From Gimesia chilikensis (GTDB lineage: Bacteria; Planctomycetota; Planctomycetia; Planctomycetales; Planctomycetaceae): 64,000 bases of DNA. Shown here piece by piece: positions 1 to 11,385 of the stretch (position 1 is the first letter of the stretch; the number at the start of each line of letters is the position of its first letter). Under the pieces are notes generated by a model. That model saw only the letters and a program-made list of their open reading frames with translations, was not told where the DNA came from and did not search any database. The DNA lies in contig NZ_VTSR01000022.1 of NCBI RefSeq assembly GCF_008329715.1, positions 62,001 to 126,000 of the forward strand, written 5' to 3'. The position numbers were made by a program, and so were the translations under genes.

Positions 1-272
1 AATGGTGCGATGACTGGTATTCTCCCGATGCCTATAAAGCGGCGCTGGCCCGCTCCGATGCCGGTGTCGTCCGCGACTGGACCGGTCCCAAGCTCCCGGT
101 TGTATCGGGGGAACGTGTGGCCCGCGGTGCGAAAGATTCCTGGAAAGTCTGGAAACGGGCTGGGGAAAACATGCGGACTCCCGGCCCGGACATCGGTTTT
201 CGCTGTGTCTTGAACCTTTCCGCTACAGGCCAGCAGCCTGACAAAAACGCCCGCCCCGCGAACGCGTTTTAA
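1..272 (+). CDS. C-terminal part of a formylglycine-generating-enzyme (FGE/SUMF1) family protein
   Basis: The frame beginning at base 3 is open from the window edge to a TAA at 270-272, giving 89 residues; the 5' end lies outside the window. It reads WCDDWYSPDAYKAA near the start, then a RGAKDSW segment and an ending DIGFRCVLN. The pattern of an Arg-Gly-Gly/Ala-x-x-W block followed by an Asp-x-GFR terminus is typical of the FGE-sulfatase domain. True FGEs convert the active-site Cys of sulfatases to formylglycine, but most bacterial relatives have other or unknown roles, and the catalytic cysteines would lie upstream. A CxPxR sulfatase occurs 23 kb downstream, which makes a maturase role possible but unproven. 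Confidence 0.7.
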   Translation, partial: WCDDWYSPDAYKAALARSDAGVVRDWTGPKLPVVSGERVARGAKDSWKVWKRAGENMRTPGPDIGFRCVLNLSATGQQPDKNARPANAF

Positions 273-421
273 TTCTTTTTTGCAGTGTCTCCCGCCTGAA
301 ACTGTTCAGGGCATTGATAGATGCCCTTGAGGTCCACTTTGAGCAGCCCACTTTACCTCGCATTTTCCGCTTGATTTCAGCAGCAATCGGTCTAAAGCCC
401 TTGTATCCCGGCGATTCGGTA

Positions 422-451
422 TTGCGACAGGGTATGCCTGAATATTATAAC
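422..451 (+). promoter_or_regulatory. Probable sigma-70-type promoter of the marR-RND operon
   Basis: A TTGCGA box at 422-427 (4/6 to TTGACA) and TATAAC at 446-451 (5/6 to TATAAT) are separated by 18 bases. The predicted start of transcription, near 458, falls inside the inverted-repeat operator just downstream. Planctomycete promoters are poorly characterised, so this is a consensus-based guess. Confidence 0.4.
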
Positions 452-453
452 AG

Positions 454-476
454 GGCTAATAATTAGCCTGGCTAAT
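454..476. promoter_or_regulatory. Three-half-site palindromic operator, probable MarR binding site
   Basis: Three copies of one heptamer stand in alternating orientation: GGCTAAT (454-460), ATTAGCC (462-468) and GGCTAAT (470-476), each separated by a single base. This makes two overlapping perfect inverted repeats. TTAG/CTAA-cored palindromes are common for MarR-family repressors. The site overlaps the predicted transcription start and lies about 34 bases before the marR start codon, as expected for autorepression. Confidence 0.5.
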
Positions 477-509
477 CAATCAGGGGCGTTCACTCCGAAG
501 GAGGTGCTG

Positions 510-965
510 ATGTTGCAATACGATTTTGAAGAGAGCATCGGTTACTGGATTACGATGACTTCGCATTCCTATCAGGATGCGTTGAATCAGGAATTGATTC
601 CCTACGGAATCACCTTCCGACAGTTTCAGGTGATTGGCTGGCTGGTTTATGCAGGTCCCCTGTCCCAGGTGGAACTCGCTGAGCGAATGATGATCGAACC
701 TCCGACTCTCGTGCGGATTCTGGATCGGATGGAACGCGATCAGTGGATCAAACGCGAAAGTGATCCGGAAGACCGGCGGCGGAAGGTGCTACAGGTTTTG
801 CCCGAAGCGAAACCAATCTGGTCCAAGATGGTTTCCTGTCTGAAGCGGCTCCGAAAGAAAGCAACCAAAGGCATGACTGCCGAGCAGGTGGAGACACTGA
901 AATCCCTGCTGATGCAGGTCCAGGAAAATCTGGGGGTCAAGCTCCCGGAGTTTGAGGCGGTCTGA
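510..965 (+). CDS. MarR-family transcriptional regulator
   Basis: A 151-residue winged-helix regulator. A helix-turn-helix (roughly residues 53-75, around SQVELAERMMIEPPTLVRILDRME) is followed by the wing motif DPEDRRRKVL, and helical segments at both ends form the usual dimer interface. The start is set by a perfect AAGGAGG at 498-504, five bases before ATG 510; the GTG at 504 overlaps that site and is unlikely. It is the first gene of a run with an RND adaptor and an RND pump, a standard arrangement for a drug- or solvent-responsive repressor controlling efflux. Its own operator is probably the repeat at 454-476. The ligand cannot be read from the sequence. Confidence 0.88.
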   Translation: MLQYDFEESIGYWITMTSHSYQDALNQELIPYGITFRQFQVIGWLVYAGPLSQVELAERMMIEPPTLVRILDRMERDQWIKRESDPEDRRRKVLQVLPEAKPIWSKMVSCLKRLRKKATKGMTAEQVETLKSLLMQVQENLGVKLPEFEAV

Positions 966-1025
966 AACAAAATTCAGGATGAAGCTGACTACTTACGACT
1001 ACTTGATATGACGTTGAGGAAGTTT

Positions 1026-2324
1026 ATGAGATTTGCAACCGTTTTAGTCGCAGCACTCGCTGTGTTAATCATCAATGCACAGACTGTCTGTGCCCAGCGG
1101 GGGCCGGCCCCTGTTGCGGTGGCAGAAGTCGTCCAGAAGGATCTTGCTTCGGGACAGACGTTTGTTGGAACGGTACTCCCCATTAAACGCAGTGTGATTG
1201 GTAGTGCTGTCGGCGGTCGTGTGGCTGAGTTCCCTGTGAACGAAGGGGATTTTGTCAAAGCCAAACAACCGCTCGCCCAGCTGTTGACGAATACCATCAA
1301 GTTGGAAGTGGCTGCGGAAAAAGCAGAGCTGCAGCTGCGAAAGCACGAACTGGAAGAGATGGAGAACGGTTCGCGTCCGGATGAAATTAAACGGGCTCGC
1401 GCACTGATGCAGGCGGCCCGGGCAGAGAGCGAATATCAGACGAAACGCCGTAAACGTCTGGAATCCCTCTATGCCCGCAAAGCCGTTAACGATGATGACA
1501 TTCAGCAGGTCGTTTCCGAATCCATTCGGGCTGACGAATTATATGAGGAAGCACAGTCTGCCTATCAACTGGCTGTCGAGGGGCCTCGCAAAGAGAAAAT
1601 TGATCAGGCCCGGGCCCGGGTAGCCATGCAGCAGGCGCTCGTCGACGAACTCGAAAGTAAAGTGGTCAAACACACGATCATTACCCCCTTTGATGGATAC
1701 GTGGTCGCCGAACATACTGAAGTCGGTCAGTGGGTGAACTCTGGCGAACTTGTGGCTGAAGTCATCGCCCTGGATCAGGTCGATGTGAGTGTGCAGGTGC
1801 TGGAAAATCACGTCCCCCACGTGCGGCTGGGAATGGAAGTCCGGGTGGAAGTCCCCGCGATTCCTAACCAGGTCTTTACGGGAAAAGTTGCCTTAATCGT
1901 ACCGCAGGCTGATGTTCGTGCCCGTACATTTCCCGTCAAAGTCCGTCTGAAAAATACAATCACCAAAGATGGTGGTCCCCTGTTGAAATCAGGCATGCTG
2001 GCCCGTGCGGTTCTGCCAACCGGACCTCAGCAGTCAGCGCTGCTGGTTTCCAAGGATGCCCTGGTTCTGGGCGGCCCGACACCAATGGTCTATGTCGTCG
2101 ATCCTGCTGCAGATAATAAAAAGCAGGGTAAAGCCCGGCCAGTGCCGGTACAGGTTGGGGTGGCGCAAGGCCGCCTGATTCAGGTTAAGGGAGATCTGAA
2201 GCCCGGTCAGCAGGTTGTGATCCGTGGTAACGAGCGTCTGCGGCCCGGACAGGACGTGGTGATTTCCGAAGTTCTGTCTCCCGATGCAGAACCCAAGTCC
2301 AAAGCCATCGACATTAAGGGTTAA
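1026..2324 (+). CDS. RND efflux periplasmic adaptor (HlyD/MFP family)
   Basis: About 432 residues. An N-terminal hydrophobic signal ends near AQTVCAQRG. Next come the first biotinyl-lipoyl half (IGSAVGGRVAEFPVNEGDFV), a long charged coiled-coil hairpin (about residues 95-205), the second lipoyl half (TIITPFDGYVVAEHTEVGQWV), beta-barrel and membrane-proximal regions. This is the order seen in membrane fusion proteins that bridge an RND pump to an outer-membrane channel. ATG 1026 is preferred over ATG 1008 because GAGGA at 1016-1020 is correctly spaced for it. The pump gene follows 12 bases downstream. No TolC-like channel gene lies in the window, so one must come from elsewhere if the pump is tripartite. 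Confidence 0.85.
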   Translation: MRFATVLVAALAVLIINAQTVCAQRGPAPVAVAEVVQKDLASGQTFVGTVLPIKRSVIGSAVGGRVAEFPVNEGDFVKAKQPLAQLLTNTIKLEVAAEKAELQLRKHELEEMENGSRPDEIKRARALMQAARAESEYQTKRRKRLESLYARKAVNDDDIQQVVSESIRADELYEEAQSAYQLAVEGPRKEKIDQARARVAMQQALVDELESKVVKHTIITPFDGYVVAEHTEVGQWVNSGELVAEVIALDQVDVSVQVLENHVPHVRLGMEVRVEVPAIPNQVFTGKVALIVPQADVRARTFPVKVRLKNTITKDGGPLLKSGMLARAVLPTGPQQSALLVSKDALVLGGPTPMVYVVDPAADNKKQGKARPVPVQVGVAQGRLIQVKGDLKPGQQVVIRGNERLRPGQDVVISEVLSPDAEPKSKAIDIKG

Positions 2325-2336
2325 CGAGGAACCATC

Positions 2337-5894
<3,558 letters not shown>

Positions 5895-5899
5895 ACAAC

Positions 5900-8800
5900 G
5901 TGCCCATGGTGTCAGGTCAGACTCCCCTTTACAATGGGGGAGCTGACCCTCTTACTGACACTGGCAGCCCACAACCCTCACGGTTGGTGGCACTGAAAAG
6001 GCACAATGAGTTGTTGCGACTGACTGTAGTTCTCCTGGTTTTGATCACGATCGGGCTGGCGCTCTGGTTCGCCGGAGTGTTCGAACCTGATCCGTCTGCA
6101 CAATTGAAACGAGGCGCGCACGCCTTTCGTGAGCAGCAGTATGCTGAAGCGAAACGAGAACTGCTCCCGGTGCTGGAGTCTCCCTCACACGCTGACGACG
6201 CGGCAATGCTGCTCGCAGAAATTGCTATTAAAGAGGGCGATTTCCAAGCTGCGATTCAGTATTACGATCGCGTCCCCGATAATCAGAGCCGCGACTGCTT
6301 CCAGGCACGCACCCGTTCTGGAGAGTACTATCTGTTTCAGTTAAAGCAGCTGTCACTCGCCCTCAATCAGTTCGAGCGGGCCTACCAGTTTTTTCCCGAT
6401 GACGGGCTGATTCTCGAACGGCTCTCGTTCATTTACGGCTTGTCAACGCAGACCTGGAAAGCAGTACCAATTCGCATCAAGCTGCTCCAGCAGAAAGAAC
6501 TGAATCCCGTCGCACTGTATCTGCTGTCGATGAGTGACCGTTCATTAGAGAACCCGCAGCTCTTTGCCGACTACGAACAGGCCGCGCCTCACGATCCTCT
6601 CGTGCAACTCATGCTGGCCCGACTCGATGTGGATGAACAGAAATATGCGGCGGCGCAGCAGCGACTACTGAAACTGATTCAGATCCAGCCCGACTTGAGC
6701 CAGGCACAGGTGCTGCTCGGTCAGACTCTGCTTAAGTTACAGGTTCCCAATGACTTTCAAAAGTGGCAGTCTGAATTACCAGAACCAGTCCGCGAACACC
6801 CGGACATCTGGAGTGTCGAAGGGCAGTGGTACCAGCAGCAGGGAGATCAGCAGGCAGCGATTCGCTGCTTTGTGCAGACACTCAAACGGGATGCAACGAA
6901 CCCTACCGCCTGTTATCAGCTGGGACAGCTGTTGAAGCAGACCGGAGACCCCCAAGCGGCGGAACAGCTGCTCGAATATTCCCGAAAACTACAGAATTAC
7001 GAGGGACTGGTCAAAGTCGTTTACGGTGACAAAGAACTGCCCGCCGCTGAGAAAACCGTTCAACTGGCCCGCGAACTGGGGCTGGTCTGGGAAGCTTATG
7101 GCTGGAGCCGGGCCGCTTTGCTGCTCGACCCTTATCTCAGCTGGGCGAAACAGACCATAGACGAACTCCAGGGGGAACTCAAAGAACTGCCTCTGGTGAG
7201 AACGGACCCCGGACGGAATCCCATTCGTGATCTGTCCCTGCCGGAATCATCAAAAACAACTCCGGACATGGTAACTCAAAATTCCGGAAAGGGAGCTGCT
7301 AAAACTGATTCACAGATCGCGTTTACCGATGTTACCACGGACGCGGGGATTGACTTTCAATATTTTAACGGACACCCCTGGCCCGAGACGCAACACAAGA
7401 TGTACGAGTTCACCGGCGGCGGAGTGGGAGTGCTCGATTTGAATGGGGATGACTGGCCCGATCTGTACCTGACGCAGGGCACGCGGTGGCCCGTTGATGA
7501 GCGGGCCACCGAATACCTCGATCGGATCTACCTGAATCAGGGTGATGGCACTTTCCGCGATGTGACAAAACAAACCGGTATCCAGGAAAACGGGTTCAGC
7601 CAGGGAGTCACAATCGGCGACCTGAACCAGGATGGTTTTGATGATGTTTATATCGGTAACATTGGTCTGAACCGTCTTTACCTGAATAACGGTGACGGCA
7701 CGTTCTCCGAAGTGGAAGAGGCTCGCGGTTCCGCGGATGACTGGACTACGAGTTGTCTAATGGCGGATCTGAATGGCGATGCAGCTCCTGAAATCTATGC
7801 GGTCAATTATCTCTCGGGCGCGGATGTCTTTGACCGTGTCTGTCAGAATGCGGATGGGAGCAGTCGCTCGTGCATGCCCTTGAATTTCCCTGCTGCCCAG
7901 GATCAGCTCTATCTGAATTCAAAAGACGGTACCCTGAAAAAAGTCACCGCGGACTCCGGGATTGAAGTACCCGCCGGGAAAGGTCTGGGTATTGTCGCCG
8001 CCGACTTTAACGGTAACGGCTATCCCAGTCTGTTTATTGCCAATGATGCGGTAGCGAACTTCTTCTTCGTCAATCAAGGCACTGAAAAGCTTCACTTTAC
8101 TGAGCAGGCCCTTTTGTCGGGCCTGGCTCTGAATGCCCAGGGACGTACTGAAGCCTGCATGGGCATTGCCGCCGGGGATGCAGACGCGGATGGTCTGCTG
8201 GATCTGTTTATCACCAACTATTATCGAGAGACGAATACGCTCTATCGGCAGATCGGCCCCGATGAATTCGTGGATGAAACCCAGTCCGCAAATCTGGCGG
8301 AATCGAGTCTGTACCTGCTCGGGTTCGGCACGCAGTTTCTGGATGCCGACCTGGATGGCCTGCAGGACCTGGTCATCATTAACGGGCATGTCGAAGATCT
8401 GCGCAAAACGGAGACACCCTGGCAGATGCGGCCCCAGTTTTTGAAAAATCAGGGGCAGGGGAGATTTGAAGAACTGAAGGCAGACGAACTGGGCGCGTTC
8501 TTTCAAAAACCACGACTGGGACGGGGCATGGCGCGGCTGGACTGGAACCGGGATGGTCGCGAGGAAGTTGCTGTGTCCAGTCTCGATCAACCGGTGGTAT
8601 TACTGGAGAACCGGACAAAGGACACGGGGAATCGACTGGTGGTGCGATTGACGGGAACCGAATCGAATCGGAATGCCATCGCCACAACAGTACGCCTGAA
8701 AGCAGGCGGGCAGTCGCTGATGCGTCAGTTGACTGCGGGAGACGGATACCAGGCGAGTAATGAAAGGGTGCTGGTATTTGGTCTGGGACCTGACCAGCAG

Positions 8801-8926
8801 GTCTCAGAACTGGAGGTCAGCTGGCCATCCGGACTCAAACAGCGCTTTACCGGAATCGCTGCGAATCAGGAACTGCATCTGATTGAAGGACAGGCAGAAC
8901 CATTTCGGATCCGTAGCTATGAATAG
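5900..8926 (+). CDS. Membrane-anchored TPR / FG-GAP (VCBS) repeat / ASPIC-UnbV protein
   Basis: A 1008-residue protein. A single membrane anchor (VVLLVLITIGLALWFAGVF, about residues 42-60) is followed by a long TPR region (about 65-430). Six or so FG-GAP/VCBS repeats follow, each with a calcium-loop motif such as DLNGDDWPDL, DLNQDGFDDV and DADADGLLDL (about 510-830). A C-terminal ASPIC/UnbV domain ends the protein (about 905-1000). The GTG at 5900 lies five bases after the RND pump stop; ATG 5906 is the alternative. Proteins of this make-up are frequent in planctomycetes and are thought to face the periplasm or cell exterior, but their function is unknown. Its place as third gene of an efflux operon is unexpected. 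Confidence 0.8.
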   Translation: MPMVSGQTPLYNGGADPLTDTGSPQPSRLVALKRHNELLRLTVVLLVLITIGLALWFAGVFEPDPSAQLKRGAHAFREQQYAEAKRELLPVLESPSHADDAAMLLAEIAIKEGDFQAAIQYYDRVPDNQSRDCFQARTRSGEYYLFQLKQLSLALNQFERAYQFFPDDGLILERLSFIYGLSTQTWKAVPIRIKLLQQKELNPVALYLLSMSDRSLENPQLFADYEQAAPHDPLVQLMLARLDVDEQKYAAAQQRLLKLIQIQPDLSQAQVLLGQTLLKLQVPNDFQKWQSELPEPVREHPDIWSVEGQWYQQQGDQQAAIRCFVQTLKRDATNPTACYQLGQLLKQTGDPQAAEQLLEYSRKLQNYEGLVKVVYGDKELPAAEKTVQLARELGLVWEAYGWSRAALLLDPYLSWAKQTIDELQGELKELPLVRTDPGRNPIRDLSLPESSKTTPDMVTQNSGKGAAKTDSQIAFTDVTTDAGIDFQYFNGHPWPETQHKMYEFTGGGVGVLDLNGDDWPDLYLTQGTRWPVDERATEYLDRIYLNQGDGTFRDVTKQTGIQENGFSQGVTIGDLNQDGFDDVYIGNIGLNRLYLNNGDGTFSEVEEARGSADDWTTSCLMADLNGDAAPEIYAVNYLSGADVFDRVCQNADGSSRSCMPLNFPAAQDQLYLNSKDGTLKKVTADSGIEVPAGKGLGIVAADFNGNGYPSLFIANDAVANFFFVNQGTEKLHFTEQALLSGLALNAQGRTEACMGIAAGDADADGLLDLFITNYYRETNTLYRQIGPDEFVDETQSANLAESSLYLLGFGTQFLDADLDGLQDLVIINGHVEDLRKTETPWQMRPQFLKNQGQGRFEELKADELGAFFQKPRLGRGMARLDWNRDGREEVAVSSLDQPVVLLENRTKDTGNRLVVRLTGTESNRNAIATTVRLKAGGQSLMRQLTAGDGYQASNERVLVFGLGPDQQVSELEVSWPSGLKQRFTGIAANQELHLIEGQAEPFRIRSYE

Positions 8927-8932
8927 GATCGC

Positions 8933-9619
8933 TTATTCAAAATCGATGCCGAGACGGTATTTCAACTGATCCAGTTCTTCGATCGCTTCATCACTTGATG
9001 AGTGGACGTGTTCTGCTTCGGTGATAAATTTGAGTTCCGGATCGTGGGGAATCCCGTATTCATCCAGAATGCTCTCAAACTGATCAATTCCCTGGCCGTA
9101 CATGATCAGCAGCTTATGCTCGTCGAATTGTACTTCCAGTGGGATCAATGGATTGAGCACAGCAATGCCGGCACAGCCATCGTTGAGCAGCAGATCTTCG
9201 TAATCGTAAAGCGTACTTTTCAGGACGGGCAGATCCATGTGTTCCCGATAGAGGTCCTGATGCTGGTTGTGGCCGCCGTCGTGACTGGTTTCCAGTACGA
9301 CATCGACTTCATGACCCAGTGGATCGAGCAGATCGATAAACAGGTCGAACAGAACTTCGCGGGAAGCGGAAGCCATCAGAACCGGAATTTTGATTCCGGA
9401 TTCCTTGTCGGTGTAAACGTCATGTCGGTAACCGGCCTGCGGTACCACTTCCAGGTCGTAGGAAGGACGGATTGCATCAGTCAGCATGAAATCACCGTAC
9501 TTGGCGATATTTAAATGCGTTTCCAGCTGGTCTTCTGAAAGACTTTCGAAACTGCTGCGCGATTTCCCCGCAGTATTGTCTCGATAGGTCGTCTTCAAAA
9601 ATCGTTTCAAGAATCCCAT
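8933..9619 (-). CDS. Conserved-looking hypothetical protein, acidic, soluble
   Basis: A 228-residue protein I do not recognise. It has no signal peptide or membrane helix. It is acidic overall, with a basic N-terminus (MGFLKRFLKTTYRD) and a His/Asp-rich stretch (ETSHDGGHNQHQDLYREHMD, about residues 110-130) that could bind metal. Two hydrophobic core strands (CAGIAVLNP, HKLLIMYG) suggest a folded alpha/beta domain. It converges with the TPR/ASPIC gene, their stops only a few bases apart, and a 620-base gap lies upstream. Codon use matches its neighbours, and the unbroken 228-codon frame with a regular amino-acid composition supports a real gene. Confidence 0.65.
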   Translation of the reverse strand: MGFLKRFLKTTYRDNTAGKSRSSFESLSEDQLETHLNIAKYGDFMLTDAIRPSYDLEVVPQAGYRHDVYTDKESGIKIPVLMASASREVLFDLFIDLLDPLGHEVDVVLETSHDGGHNQHQDLYREHMDLPVLKSTLYDYEDLLLNDGCAGIAVLNPLIPLEVQFDEHKLLIMYGQGIDQFESILDEYGIPHDPELKFITEAEHVHSSSDEAIEELDQLKYRLGIDFE

Positions 9620-10240
9620 GATTAAATCTTCTCCCCCTCACGAGAGGCGATTCTGTGATCGCCGTTGGCTTGAAGTGCCGTTTTATACTCTTTGATATGA
9701 ATTGATGTTTGCTTTTAACTTGATCCGCTGCTCGCTCTTGCAGGCCCGAAACGAGCGGGAATCAAAAAAACTCTAGCATGCGAAATGAGGGGAGGTCCGA
9801 AGTAGTCCTGATCTGATCTGCTTTTTCAGCGAGTCGGAGCCAAAAGAGCGGGCAGCAGGAAATAAGGAAAGAGTTCCAGACAGGGAAAAGATCCGGTTAT
9901 AGCGATCAGGTAATTTTCAGATCCGTTTTCCGGGATCGAGAATCGCTAAAATCGATCAGACGGGCTCGATCGTCAGGACAGGGGGCGGCTTAAAAAAATT
10001 CAGACAAGGTAATCAGGTATTGTTTATATAAATGTCTGTTTTAAAAGGAGTTAGATGCAAAAAAACAACCTGTGATAAATCGGGGATTCGCTCTGGTGAT
10101 CAAATGAGCGTACTCAGAGATACACGTTGCATTGATTTGCCGTCCTAACTAAAATCCCGCTCCCTTCTTAACTCCTTTCGCGCGAATCTACACCAAACTC
10201 CAACTACTTATCACTGAGTAATCCAGCCACGGATGGTCTA
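9620..10240. other. Intergenic stretch between divergent genes
   Basis: No convincing gene is present. It separates the divergent genes at 8933-9619 (minus) and 10241-11374 (plus), so it should hold both promoters. One odd item is AAAAGGAG at 10043-10050, five bases before an ATG that opens only a six-codon frame (10055-10075). It could be a leader peptide or chance. Confidence 0.5.
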
Positions 10241-11374
10241 ATGGGTTGTTTCCACCTCATTACAGGAAGAAAATATCGCTGGTACAGCCTGCGGATAATG
10301 ATGCTCTGGCTGATGGTCTGTAGCCTGGGTAATGTGCTATCTGCTGCAGAGACGGGACCAGCGGAAACGCTTTATCTTAAAAGTGGGGAGTTCCTGGCGG
10401 GAGAAAGCGTCGGTTTTGAGTCGGGCAAGATCCTGTTCCAGCTGACTGATGGAAGTGTCCGTAAAGTTTTGCTGGAAGACGTGGATCGGCTCGAATACGC
10501 TGAATTGGCGACCGACCCCGATGCTCCGCCCCCGGGTGAGGAACTGCTGGTCAGTAACGAGAACGTGGAACTTCCCCCGCTGCCGGCCATGATCAATCAG
10601 ACACCGGTTCCCCAGCCGATTGGCGTTTCACCGGAGTTCGGTGATGTTGAAGATGAAAATACGTCCCCCTGGGATCGGGTGGAAAACTATTATGACACCT
10701 GCTGGGAATACGCTGAAATCTGGACCAAGCGGATGGAGATTGGCGGAACTTTTCTGGCTGGAAATACGCAGCGGGATTATGTCACCACCGCACTGCAACT
10801 GGAGAAGTCCGATGATGATAACCAGTTTCTGTTTGAGATCGGTGGTCGCTGGGGGCAGTCCAATGGTATTCGCGATGCCAACCGCTGGTACGGTAATGCG
10901 ACTCTGGACGTGGCGCGCACCACGAAGTGGATTGTCTTCGTAACGAATAAGAACGTTTACGACGAGTTTGAGAATCTGGACTGGCGGGGTACGATTTCCA
11001 GTGGTCTTGGTTACCGTTTTGTCAATGAAAAAGATCGCCGATTGATCGTGCGTGTTGGTCCCGGTGGTACGCACGAAATTTATAACGATCCCAGTATGCG
11101 ACGAACCACGCTCGACGTCTTTGCCGAAATCGAATTCCACTGGCCCTTAGGCGACCATGCGAAACTCGAGCACAAACAGACCTGGACTCCCAGTGTGGAC
11201 AATATCCAGATTCTCCGTCTGACAAGCGAAACCGGGATCCTGTTCAAACTGGACAACAAAGACCGCTGGAACCTGCGGCTGGGACTGTTACAGGTTTACA
11301 ACTCTTATCCCAACGCGGGCCGTAAGAAGAACGATTTTACCGGAACGGTCTCCCTGGTTTACACGCGAAAATAA
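10241..11374 (+). CDS. DUF481-family (YdiY-like) putative outer-membrane beta-barrel protein
   Basis: A 377-residue exported protein. The signal segment is MLWLMVCSLGNVLSAAE, and the translation start may be ATG 10241 or an internal ATG near 10298; no strong ribosome-binding site decides. After the signal comes a short beta domain (LYLKSGEFLAGESVGF to VLLEDVDRLEYAE) and a Pro-rich linker. From about residue 165 the C-terminal half shows amphipathic strands with many aromatics (GGTFLAGNTQRDYVTTALQL, NRWYGNATLDVAR, DWRGTISSGLGYRF) typical of DUF481 proteins. The C-terminus TGTVSLVYTRK fits a final beta strand. E. coli YdiY belongs to this family; its role is unclear. Confidence 0.75.
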   Translation: MGCFHLITGRKYRWYSLRIMMLWLMVCSLGNVLSAAETGPAETLYLKSGEFLAGESVGFESGKILFQLTDGSVRKVLLEDVDRLEYAELATDPDAPPPGEELLVSNENVELPPLPAMINQTPVPQPIGVSPEFGDVEDENTSPWDRVENYYDTCWEYAEIWTKRMEIGGTFLAGNTQRDYVTTALQLEKSDDDNQFLFEIGGRWGQSNGIRDANRWYGNATLDVARTTKWIVFVTNKNVYDEFENLDWRGTISSGLGYRFVNEKDRRLIVRVGPGGTHEIYNDPSMRRTTLDVFAEIEFHWPLGDHAKLEHKQTWTPSVDNIQILRLTSETGILFKLDNKDRWNLRLGLLQVYNSYPNAGRKKNDFTGTVSLVYTRK

Positions 11375-11385
11375 ACAGACAACGC

